This document shows positions 1 through 7,620 of a stretch of DNA of 64,000 nt, one piece after another. The stretch's first letter is position 1. Every line of letters starts with the position of its first letter. The position numbers were made by a program, and so were the translations under genes. This stretch comes from Akkermansiaceae bacterium (GTDB lineage: Bacteria; Verrucomicrobiota; Verrucomicrobiia; Verrucomicrobiales; Akkermansiaceae), in assembly GCA_018402445.1 (NCBI GenBank), contig JAGYIT010000014.1:1-64000 (forward strand). Direction: 5' to 3'. The notes under the pieces were generated by a model. That model did not search any database, was not told the DNA's origin, and was given only the letters and a program-made list of their open reading frames with translations.

Positions 1-255
1 CGGGCGTGCCGGGTGACGATCGGCGGCAAGGACTATCAGGCGATGGTCTCGCCCAGCGGATTGGCTGTCGATCTTGAGGAAGGCGGATTCTACACAGGAC
101 GGATCGCTCACGGTGAAGCTGCTGCGGCGCATCTTACCAACCCGCTGCCCGCCCACAACGACACGATCCACATCGGCGGCGAGCGCTACAAGATCGACGA
201 GATCAACCGCAAGCCGGGTGCTGGCATCATCGAATACCGCGTGGCTCGTCGCTAA
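1..255 (+). CDS. Small phage head-tail completion-like protein, 5' partial
   Basis: The reading frame is open to the left window edge, so the true start may lie upstream; the first internal start is GTG at 13, giving 80 residues. The protein is small, mixed alpha/beta in appearance, and ends in an IIEYRVARR stretch. I do not recognise a family from sequence. Its place just before a tail-completion-like gene and the tail proteins suggests a head-tail connector or stopper, which is inference from gene order in siphoviruses. Confidence 0.45.
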   Translation, partial: RACRVTIGGKDYQAMVSPSGLAVDLEEGGFYTGRIAHGEAAAAHLTNPLPAHNDTIHIGGERYKIDEINRKPGAGIIEYRVARR

Positions 256-266
256 CCATCACCGCC

Positions 267-668
267 ATGAACCAAGCGATCGAAGACTATCTGGCCGAAC
301 TGATCACCTCCGTGCCGTTCGTCCCCGCGCCTGAGATTTTCACCGGGACTTCCTCTGACATCAGACCGCCTGAATCTCACGCGGTTCTCGTGCTGGCAGA
401 CTCGATTGAAAACGTGGTTGGCCCACTGCATCGGGCGACGATCAAGATCATGGTGTCGTCCCCCACCGACGACCGGGCGCAACACGCGGCACTCGCCCAA
501 GCGGTAAAGGACGTCATGGAAGGCGTGTTACCTGCGGCGAACGGATTTACGGTCGGGGGATTTAGGACGAGGTCACACGCCACCGCAGTGAGTGACGACG
601 ACCGCTGGCTCACCACCATCGAGGGGATTCTCGGGGTGGATTGGTCGCCGGTTGACAACCCGCCGTAA
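267..668 (+). CDS. Phage tail completion/terminator-like protein
   Basis: 133 residues, starting 11 bases after the previous stop. No catalytic motif is visible. Size, an acidic N-terminal half and position directly upstream of the tail-tube-like genes fit a tail terminator or minor tail protein that caps the tail before it joins the head. The assignment rests on gene order; no family was recognised with certainty. Confidence 0.5.
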   Translation: MNQAIEDYLAELITSVPFVPAPEIFTGTSSDIRPPESHAVLVLADSIENVVGPLHRATIKIMVSSPTDDRAQHAALAQAVKDVMEGVLPAANGFTVGGFRTRSHATAVSDDDRWLTTIEGILGVDWSPVDNPP

Positions 669-673
669 GAATC

Positions 674-987
674 ATGCCCGCCACCTTCGGAGTCACCAAC
701 CTGCACGGACTCGCGCCCGCCACCGGTCACGCCCAGGAATCGTCTGCCGACGCGTCCATCGAGGTGGCCACGCTGCGGACTCGCTCGGGGTGACCGTGGT
801 GGCCGTGCCGAAGAAGCTCATCACCCGCAGCATCACCCTATCGGGCAAAGGCACCGTGAATTTTGGCGACGTGGTGGCCGGTGCCATCACCAAGGGAACG
901 GCGTTCGTGACCTCGGTGAAGGTGACGGAAAGCAACGATGAATTCCCGTCCTTCGAGATCCAAGCAACCGCCTACGACGACGCCTAA
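674..987 (+). pseudogene. Tail-tube-like phage protein, split by one-base deletion
   Basis: The ATG at 674 opens a frame that stops at 791-793, while the rest of the protein continues in another frame to 987. Restoring one G in the GGGG run at 787-790 joins the two halves into about 104 residues. The joined protein resembles the next gene: both have a basic VPKKL/IIKK-type segment, a central S-x-KG stretch, a GAITKGT/GGTT segment and a FEIQA/FELSG ending. The two look like duplicated tail-tube or tube-associated proteins. The break may be a sequencing error or real decay. Confidence 0.55.
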
Positions 988-1002
988 CACCCACCCACTT
1001 CC

Positions 1003-1344
1003 ATGCCAGCCGCCTTCAACGAAATCGGAGTCAAATGCGTCACCGCCGCCCTAGTGGAGAGCGTGGACGTGCAGAAGCAGATCGAGCACAAGATCATCAA
1101 GAAAAGCGATGGAGCGTTCGAAACCGGCCACCGCTACGACCCGTCGTTTAGCTTCTCGGTCAAGGGTCGGGGCGTCGCTGCCGAATCACTGCTGGGTGGA
1201 TCTTCTGCCGCCTACGTGCCCGAACAGATCACGGGCGGAACCACCATCATCACCACGGTCAAGAACTCCCAAACCAACGAGGACTACAACTCGTTCGAGC
1301 TATCGGGAATCAACCACCCAGGAGCCGGAGCATCGGCACCATAA
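1003..1344 (+). CDS. Tail-tube-like phage protein (paralogue of preceding gene)
   Basis: 113 residues, intact, beginning MPAAF, like the MPATF of its upstream neighbour. The central FSFSVKGRG segment and the NSFELSGINHPG end align with the upstream gene. Tandem small structural proteins between tail completion and chaperone genes are expected for tail-tube components. Function is inferred from order and paralogy. Confidence 0.5.
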   Translation: MPAAFNEIGVKCVTAALVESVDVQKQIEHKIIKKSDGAFETGHRYDPSFSFSVKGRGVAAESLLGGSSAAYVPEQITGGTTIITTVKNSQTNEDYNSFELSGINHPGAGASAP

Positions 1345-1365
1345 CAACCAAAAAAAGATCACCCC

Positions 1366-1833
1366 ATGAAAGAAGGAACCACACTCAGCATCGTGCGCGA
1401 TCACGACACCAAGCCCACCGAAAGCCGCAACACCCGCCTGATCGCAGCAGCACTCTCCAGCGGTGCCATGTTCGCCACCGAGGCCGCCTATTCCGATACG
1501 GTGGAACAGACGCCCAACGGCGCGAAGCGAACCGTCACCTGGTTGATGGACGGCGCGGCCAAACTCAGCTTCGAGCCCATCGAGGTCGCCGAAAGCATCA
1601 CGTTTGATGAGTTCCGCAAGCGCTACGAATCACTCGACTGGTGCGAGGCCAACGCCAACCACCCCATCGCCTACCTGCGGGCGATGAACGACCAGCACAA
1701 CCGCCTGCTCGACAAGGTCAAGACCATGCGCCCGATGCTGCTGATCCGCAAAGGCAAGCGCATCGCCATCGTCCCAAGCGGATCTGACGAGGCAAGCAAA
1801 GCCACCCGCGATCAAATCCTTTCCGAATTCTGA
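1366..1833 (+). CDS. Phage hypothetical protein upstream of tail assembly chaperone
   Basis: 155 residues with no recognised domain. The N-terminal half holds a SSGAMFATEAAYSDT segment and a TVTWLMDG strand; the C-terminal half is helical and basic with KTMRPMLLIRKGKR. It sits 21 bases after the tail-tube-like gene and 4 bases before the chaperone gene, so it is probably co-transcribed with the tail morphogenesis genes. It could be a tail accessory protein; no specific role can be assigned. Confidence 0.5.
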   Translation: MKEGTTLSIVRDHDTKPTESRNTRLIAAALSSGAMFATEAAYSDTVEQTPNGAKRTVTWLMDGAAKLSFEPIEVAESITFDEFRKRYESLDWCEANANHPIAYLRAMNDQHNRLLDKVKTMRPMLLIRKGKRIAIVPSGSDEASKATRDQILSEF

Positions 1834-1837
1834 CATC

Positions 1838-2479
1838 ATGCGTAATAGAAATGATTACCTCGCCACCGCCATGATCGAACCCGGCGAACGGCAGATCGGC
1901 GGCATCAAGCTGCGTCCGTTTTCCTACGGGTCGATGCAACTCGCCTATCTGTTCAAGCTCAGCCTGTTCACCGGCGAGGGCGACACCGAACAAACCGACG
2001 AGGAAAAGCAACGGCAGATCGTCACCTTTGCATGGATGCAATCCGCCCCCATTGATGAGGTGGTGGCCGCCGTGCATGACGGGAGCGCAGGAAACCCGCG
2101 TGCTCAAGTTTTCACTCGGCATCACCTTCGACACGATCCCCGAGCTGATGGCCGAGATCAACCGCATCGGCGAAATGGTTTCAGCCTCCAGCGTTCGGGC
2201 GGAAAGCAAATATCCGTCCAGCGAGGACGACGCGCCGGGAAAGTCCTAAACCCTGGATGGCTGGCCAGCGCGGTCTACACGATCGCCAAGGACACCGGCT
2301 GGCGTGAGGAGTTCATCATCTGGAAACTCCCGATGGCGCGTGCCCTTCAGTATTACCACTGCTCGCTACAATCGGCGAATCTCTGGACGCTTGAGCCACC
2401 CACCGAGGAATCGATCCAAGCACTCGCCCCCGACGAGTTGATCGGACTCATCGACCGCATGACCGACGAGGATGAGTGA
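1838..2479 (+). CDS. Tail assembly chaperone (G/GT-like) with programmed -1 frameshift
   Basis: This locus lies just upstream of the tape measure gene. The first product runs from 1838 and ends at TAA 2247-2249; the longer product slips back one base at GGGAAAG (2237-2243) and continues to 2479. This is the two-product layout of lambda gpG/gpGT. To read the first part in one frame, one G must be removed from the GGG at 2081-2083; with that done the chain runs HDGAQETRVLKFSLGITF. The slip extension begins GKVLNPGW and adds about 80 residues rich in W, Y and acidic side chains. The 2081 insertion is separate from the programmed site and may be a sequencing error. Confidence 0.75.
   Translation: MRNRNDYLATAMIEPGERQIGGIKLRPFSYGSMQLAYLFKLSLFTGEGDTEQTDEEKQRQIVTFAWMQSAPIDEVVAAVHDGSAGNPRAQVFTRHHLRHDPRADGRDQPHRRNGFSLQRSGGKQISVQRGRRAGKVLNPGWLASAVYTIAKDTGWREEFIIWKLPMARALQYYHCSLQSANLWTLEPPTEESIQALAPDELIGLIDRMTDEDE
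2237..2243 (+). promoter_or_regulatory. Programmed -1 ribosomal frameshift slippery site GGGAAAG
   Basis: The zero frame reads G GGA AAG followed by TCC TAA, so tRNAs can slip back one base to GGG AAA. The TAA stop is only 3 bases beyond the heptamer and the -1 frame is open to 2479. The heptamer is the one known from the lambda G/GT gene pair. Confidence 0.75.
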
Positions 2480-3146
2480 CGAGTTCAAATTCAAGCTGCG
2501 GGTCGAAGAGTTTCAGGATGCCGCTGAAAAACTCGCCCAATACTCGAAGCGAGACGGGGAGACGTTCATGAAGGAACAGATCCGTGGCTTCATCCGGCAC
2601 CTGTTGGATTTTACGCCCCCGAGTCGTGGCAGCCGACGCGGATCAAAAGCAAAAAAGGGCGGAGACATGGCAATCACCGCAGACATTCGTTCAGTATTTC
2701 GCGGCGTCACCGACCCAAAGAAGGCAGAGGCGGATTCAATGCAGCAGATGCTCGCAATTCTCAGGTCGCAAAGGCGGAGCGGCAGCATGCGTGTCGCCAA
2801 GGGCGGGAAAAAAACCAAGGCTCCTCGGGCGTTGATCGCCGAGCTGATCAAGGCAAAGAAGGCTCGGGTCGGCTATCTCGCATCGGCATGGGCCAGCGCG
2901 GCAAAAGACGTGGGCAAGATTCGCGTCCCCGCCTGGGTGTCACGTCACACCGCCCCCGGCAGCACCGCCATCACTGTGCGGGAGGCATCCATCACTGCCA
3001 CCATCACCAACGCGGTCGAGTGGGCCGGTAAGGTGCACGGTCTGCGCGGTCGGGTGAATGCCGCTCTCCGTGCACAAAGCCGTGCCATGGAGAAACGGGT
3101 GCTCTTCTACATCATCAATGTGAAGAAAAAGTCGGGATTCAAGTGA
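2472..3146 (+). CDS. Phage tail protein of unknown function, lysine-rich
   Basis: 224 residues, overlapping the end of the chaperone extension by 8 bases, which suggests translational coupling. The protein is strongly basic with many K/R/A-rich helices and a long conserved-looking C-terminal part (VPAWVSRHTAPGS, NAVEWAGKVHGL). It lies between chaperone and tape measure. It could be a minor tail or neck protein; no family is recognised. Confidence 0.5.
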   Translation: MSDEFKFKLRVEEFQDAAEKLAQYSKRDGETFMKEQIRGFIRHLLDFTPPSRGSRRGSKAKKGGDMAITADIRSVFRGVTDPKKAEADSMQQMLAILRSQRRSGSMRVAKGGKKTKAPRALIAELIKAKKARVGYLASAWASAAKDVGKIRVPAWVSRHTAPGSTAITVREASITATITNAVEWAGKVHGLRGRVNAALRAQSRAMEKRVLFYIINVKKKSGFK

Positions 3147-3175
3147 AGCTGAATTGACAATCGCTCCTGTGCTAG

Positions 3176-4873
3176 ATGGCCAAGCTCTCCGCAGAACTCG
3201 AACTCAACACCTCCGGCTTTCAAACCGGCGTGAAGGCTGCGAAGGCATCTACCAGCCAGTTGAAAAACTCGATGAGCAACATGTCGTCGGGTGCATCAAA
3301 AGGTATCGGTTCGATGGGCAACGCCATGAAGTCAGTGGCCAAGGGAACGGCGGTGGTTGCCGCTGGAGTGGCCGCAGCAGGAGCCGCCATCGGTGCAATG
3401 GCATTCAAGCTGATCCAGGCAGGCGAAGCCGCCAATTCCGCCGATGCCCGCGTCCGCAATATCGCAGAATCAATGGGCTTGTTCGGCGATCAGGCCGGAG
3501 TGGTGGCCGAACGACTCAACGGAGTAGCAGACAAAATCGAGCTTCAAACGGGCGTGGATGGCGCTGCGATCCAAATGACTCAGGCGAAGCTGCTCACGTT
3601 CAAGGAACTCGCCAAAAGCGCAGACGAAATGGGCGGTAATTTCGACCGTGCCACCATGGCCGCCGTGGACATGGGAGCGGCAGGTTTCGGCAGCGCAGAG
3701 TCCAACGCTGTCGCGCTGGGCAAGGCGCTCAATGACCCAATCAAGGGCATCGTCGCCCTCGGGAAATCCGGTATCACTTTCACAGACCAGGAGAAGGAGA
3801 AGATCAAGACGCTCACCGAATCCAACCGAATCATGGAAGCTCAAGCATTCGTGCTGGGAGCCATCGAAACTCAAGTGGCCGGCACAGCAGCATCCACGGC
3901 GGATGCAACCAAGCAGATCAAAGCCGCACTGGGTCAGGGATTCGATGAAATCGGCCAACCCCTCGCCGACGCCCTAGCTTCTCTCACGCCGCAGTTCCTA
4001 GCATTCGCGGAAATGGCAAAGCCTAAGATGGCGGAAGTTGGGCAGTTCTTGGTCGCCATCTTCCGCAGCGGCGAAGCGATCAATCTCATCTGGACGTCGC
4101 TCAAACTGGCCTTCGCCACGAGCGTGAATTTCCTGTTCGCCACCCTACGTGGAGTCATCGCCGCCACCGGCCAATACATCGTCGAGTCTTTCAAGAATGC
4201 CGTTACCTTATTTCAGATCCTAACCACCCCGGAGTTCTGGAGCGGCATGGGCAACGCCCTCATCGGCATTTTTCTATCCGCCGTCAGCTTCCTGCAAAAA
4301 GGCGTCGCGGAAGTCATCGAGATCGCTCGACCACTTGCCGAAATCTTCGGGAAGGAAGATGCGTTCAACAACATTCAGAATACACTCAAAGAAAGCGCGG
4401 CAGCACTCGATGAAATGGCAGCAGAGCGGTTTTCATCGGCGGGCGATCTCTTGGAACCTGCTGCTAGGAAAATTTCAGAGCGACTAACCGAGGCAGGCGA
4501 GAACGTAAAAAACCGTTTCGGTGAAGCCTTCGCCAACACCGCAGAGGTCATTGACACTTCAGCTATGCGGGACGAGTTCGGCAACATCGTCAAACGCATC
4601 AAGAAAGCAATCCCGCCCGTCAAAGAGGGCAAGAAGATCGCAATCACCAATGAAGAAGAGGAACCAAAGCCAATCAAGCCGCCCCCTAGTGGTGGAGCTA
4701 CGGCTCTCGGTGGCTTCGCTCAATCCATGAACATGCTCTTCGGGCGCAGTGCCAATGCCGGCCTTCTGGAGGAAAACAAGCGGCAAACTGACCTGCTCAA
4801 GAAGATCGAAGCAAAGACAGTCAAACCAAAGCCAGCCAAAGATCCAGCACCGGCGGAGGCGGTTTTCGCGTAA
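3176..4873 (+). CDS. Phage tail tape measure protein
   Basis: 565 residues. The N-terminal 60 residues are the typical MAKLSAELELNTSGFQTGVK-type start of tape measure proteins, followed by S/K/A-rich coiled-coil helices and an Ala/Gly hydrophobic stretch near residues 55-80. More hydrophobic segments lie near residues 300-400, and the C-terminus is Pro/Lys-rich. The protein sets tail length and is injected or scaffolds the tail lumen. The family's rough rule of 0.15 nm per residue would give a tail of about 85 nm, which is short for a siphovirus. It follows the chaperone gene, as is usual. Confidence 0.8.
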   Translation: MAKLSAELELNTSGFQTGVKAAKASTSQLKNSMSNMSSGASKGIGSMGNAMKSVAKGTAVVAAGVAAAGAAIGAMAFKLIQAGEAANSADARVRNIAESMGLFGDQAGVVAERLNGVADKIELQTGVDGAAIQMTQAKLLTFKELAKSADEMGGNFDRATMAAVDMGAAGFGSAESNAVALGKALNDPIKGIVALGKSGITFTDQEKEKIKTLTESNRIMEAQAFVLGAIETQVAGTAASTADATKQIKAALGQGFDEIGQPLADALASLTPQFLAFAEMAKPKMAEVGQFLVAIFRSGEAINLIWTSLKLAFATSVNFLFATLRGVIAATGQYIVESFKNAVTLFQILTTPEFWSGMGNALIGIFLSAVSFLQKGVAEVIEIARPLAEIFGKEDAFNNIQNTLKESAAALDEMAAERFSSAGDLLEPAARKISERLTEAGENVKNRFGEAFANTAEVIDTSAMRDEFGNIVKRIKKAIPPVKEGKKIAITNEEEEPKPIKPPPSGGATALGGFAQSMNMLFGRSANAGLLEENKRQTDLLKKIEAKTVKPKPAKDPAPAEAVFA

Positions 4874-4876
4874 GCC

Positions 4877-5608
4877 ATGGCCAGTGAAGTCATCCTCGAA
4901 GGCGCGAGCGGCGGCAGGGACGAGAACATGATCTCGACCTTCTCCGTCTCCTATCTTGCCAAAAGCCTGAGCGAAGTCACCACGGTTGGCTCCGGAAATT
5001 ACTACGGACTCGTCGAAAACGGCAGGACGTGGCAGGCGCTCAACGACGGCACCGACGGCTGGATCGTCACGGTCAGTTACAAGGGCTACACCGAGGACGA
5101 AGAGCCAGACCCAGAAGACACGGAGAAGTGGAACCTCGGCTTCGACTTTTCCGAGGAACCCATCGAATCACACCCCAAGCTCAAGGAAATCAAGGCGGCG
5201 TATGGCGGTTTTTTTGAAGAACCGGGTGGTCCAATCAAGTTCCCGGAATTCATGCCCAAGGACAGCAAGGGCAAAGGCGGACTCGGCGGCAAAGGCAAGG
5301 CGAAGGCAGGCGAGAAGAACCCGTTATTTGGCACCTCCACCTACGCGGTGATGACCGCCCGAGTCACCCGCACCTGGTCGTCTAAAATCATTCCAAAAAA
5401 TACGATCAACGACATCGGCAAGATCTACAGCAACATTCCCGAAGCTCCAGATGCGATTGCGGATGTGGATTTTGGTAGTCGCACCTGGTTGGCAATGCCG
5501 CCGAAAATCTCACAGGAAGGGGACGTGTGGCGCATCGAAAACGAATGGCTGCTCTCACCCCCAAGCGGTTGGGTGGAGGAGATCTACGAGAAAGCCAGCA
5601 GGCAATGA
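4877..5608 (+). CDS. Phage distal tail protein, unknown
   Basis: 243 residues, starting 3 bases after the tape measure stop. It has aromatic beta-strand-like segments (VSYKGYTEDEE, WNLGFDFSEE), a Gly/Lys-rich linker around residues 130-150, and a C-terminal half ending in WLLSPPSGWVEEIYE. Position after the tape measure suggests a distal tail or baseplate component. No family was recognised. Confidence 0.55.
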   Translation: MASEVILEGASGGRDENMISTFSVSYLAKSLSEVTTVGSGNYYGLVENGRTWQALNDGTDGWIVTVSYKGYTEDEEPDPEDTEKWNLGFDFSEEPIESHPKLKEIKAAYGGFFEEPGGPIKFPEFMPKDSKGKGGLGGKGKAKAGEKNPLFGTSTYAVMTARVTRTWSSKIIPKNTINDIGKIYSNIPEAPDAIADVDFGSRTWLAMPPKISQEGDVWRIENEWLLSPPSGWVEEIYEKASRQ

Positions 5609-6286
5609 CGACGCGTGAACTCAAAGTGCGCAAGGGCGAGAAGGTGCGCGATGCGTGGGAACGTCTCGTGCGCTGGGTGGATTCATTGAAAGTGATTCCA
5701 GACGACGGCATCGACGTGCGCATCACGCCCCACGGAACCATCGTGCGGGTTCGCGATCACCAGATGTTTCGCCATCCGTTCCGTGTGATGGCAAGCGGAG
5801 CGGTGGTGCGCATCACACCTGGGACGGTGAATGACCTCATTCCCGGTCATCACCGAGAGCGGGCAGAAACGCCGCATCGACAACCGCGACAAGGACGGCA
5901 GCCGCGAAACCGGCAAGGACTATCCCGCGCTCAAGCTGGATCCAAAGAAGGCATCCAAAGACGGGCGGATCTACATCTCGCTGCGCATCAAGCAATCCGT
6001 GAGCGGCGGAATTTCAGGCGTGGAGGAAAATAAGGCAGGTGAGAGTGTGAGTGATGATGTGGAGATCGTGCAGACCGATTCCGCCAAGGGGCCACGCGAT
6101 GGCTTCGGCTACTACCCGCTTGCCTTGCTTCGCGCATCCAGTGACGGCGCATCCATCGAGGAGGTGTTTCAGATCGTCCACCACAACATCCGCTACGAGT
6201 TCCAAGAACGCCGTCCAAGCGAAGCCGACCTCAAGAAAGACCCGGACGCGAAAGCCATCGGTCGCCACCTCTTCATCCCGACATGA
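5605..6286 (+). pseudogene. Phage tail protein, split by one-base insertion
   Basis: The ATG at 5605 overlaps the previous stop as ATGA. The frame runs to about residue 79, then the continuation lies in the next frame to 6286. Removing one C from the CCC at 5842-5844 gives one protein of about 226 residues that passes through NDLIPVITESGQKRR. The N-terminal part is beta-rich (GIDVRITPHGTIVRV), the C-terminal part helical and charged. Role unknown, likely distal tail. Overlaps on both sides show that it belongs to the same operon. Confidence 0.55.
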
Positions 6287-7338
6287 AGCGCAAAGTTCCC
6301 ATCATCAATCACAAGACATGGAACGCCATGATCGACGAGGTGTCGCGTCGCTTGCCCTTGCGCTTCGTCAGAACGTCGCGGCGTTGGGTGCATCCTTGGA
6401 CTATCGTGCCGGAATGGAGCGACATCGCCGAACAGTGGGTGTTCCGCATCCGCCCCGGCTTCGTTAACGGAGTGGAACCGGAAATCTCCACCCCAGCCAT
6501 GCTCGCCTCCGAACGCACGCTCGACCGGATCGAGGAGGAAACCGGCACGCGCCCTGAGAAGGATCAATCGGCGGACGCACTCATCACCGAAGCACCACAA
6601 ATCCCCGTCTCAGGAACCCGCATCATCGGCAAGGGAGCGAATCCGGATTCGGTGTCGGTTTCAGCATCAGGAAACATCGCCGTGAAGTTCGAGAAGGTGC
6701 CTGAGTTCTTCATTCAGTTCGGAGTCACGGATGAAAAGCTGACCTTTCAAAGCAACCTCAACTCCGGCATTCAAGAAGTGCAAGAAGAGCAACCAAACGA
6801 ACCGCTGCCTCTGCTCCGCGCTTGCGACGTGGTGCTCTACCTGGATCGTCCTGCGGCAAAGCTAGATGTGATCAAGGGCAACCCGTTCCTCGATAGCTTC
6901 AGCGCGCTTCTCGTCATCAACTACGGACGACTTACGCCAGCCCGCAAACGCCCGTATTTGAAGATAACGGCAAAATACAAACCCATCGTAGAGGCGGACA
7001 TGGGCAACCTGCTGGAAGGAACCCCCGATCCCGAGTTCGATGCCATCCAGATCGCAACCATCTATTTCCTTTCGCCGCCAGGGTTCTCGCCAGAGCTGCC
7101 GATGGACGACACCTGGACCACGTTCGTGAAGCACGACCAGTTCTGGAATCTCGCCCACGCGCCGCAGAAAATCCCCGACCCCACACCTATCGAGCCGATC
7201 ACACTCCAAACCGGCCTCGTGGGCGGCATCGCGGATTCCATCATCAGCAGCCTTCTCGCACCCGAAAACGACGCCTACAACACCGCGCTCCAAGTGCTCC
7301 GCAACCGCAACCTAGCAGGGAGGTTCTGGTCGCTATGA
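6283..7338 (+). CDS. Phage tail/baseplate protein, unknown
   Basis: 351 residues, overlapping its upstream neighbour by 4 bases (ATGA). It begins with a basic, aromatic segment (RRLPLRFVRTSRRW) and has long stretches of Pro/Glu-rich beta structure. No enzymatic motif is visible. The size and the strictly coupled position in the distal tail block favour a tail hub or baseplate component, which is inference. Confidence 0.5.
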   Translation: MKRKVPIINHKTWNAMIDEVSRRLPLRFVRTSRRWVHPWTIVPEWSDIAEQWVFRIRPGFVNGVEPEISTPAMLASERTLDRIEEETGTRPEKDQSADALITEAPQIPVSGTRIIGKGANPDSVSVSASGNIAVKFEKVPEFFIQFGVTDEKLTFQSNLNSGIQEVQEEQPNEPLPLLRACDVVLYLDRPAAKLDVIKGNPFLDSFSALLVINYGRLTPARKRPYLKITAKYKPIVEADMGNLLEGTPDPEFDAIQIATIYFLSPPGFSPELPMDDTWTTFVKHDQFWNLAHAPQKIPDPTPIEPITLQTGLVGGIADSIISSLLAPENDAYNTALQVLRNRNLAGRFWSL

Positions 7339-7496
7339 GTGAGGAACCCAAAGACGGCTTCGGCCTCGACAAGGCACAGCGGCTTCTCGCCAAACGCCTA
7401 GGCAAGGAAGAGGAGGAAGCTGAGCAGGCGGCCGGGTTGGAGCCGCCGTTTCCTTACGTCATGGAGGAGTTCGATGCGGGGTATTTCGAGCTGTGA
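7335..7496 (+). CDS. Small acidic phage protein (53 aa)
   Basis: Short reading frame starting in an ATGA overlap with the preceding gene and ending at TGA 7494-7496. The protein starts MSEEPKDGFGLD, has a helical K/R/E-rich middle and an acidic end. The overlap and in-operon position are the main support. It is the last gene before the AT-richer insert. Confidence 0.55.
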   Translation: MSEEPKDGFGLDKAQRLLAKRLGKEEEEAEQAAGLEPPFPYVMEEFDAGYFEL

Positions 7497-7544
7497 GGTG
7501 GCTCGCTGTGCAAAATTCAAGGAGCGCTAGTAAGTAGCAAATTC

Positions 7545-7573
7545 TGTTACGTTCGCCTACGGGCCGATATAAA
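7545..7573 (+). promoter_or_regulatory. Possible own promoter of the Ig/FGE-like gene
   Basis: TATAAA at 7568-7573 lies about 48 bases before the ATG at 7621, with a poor -35 match (TGTTAC, 7545-7550) at 17-base spacing. The 124-base gap is unusual in an otherwise overlapping operon, which suggests independent expression. Confidence 0.3.
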
Positions 7574-7620
7574 ACTGGACGCAAACGGGGAAACTACTTT
7601 AGGGTATCTGCATCTTCGCC

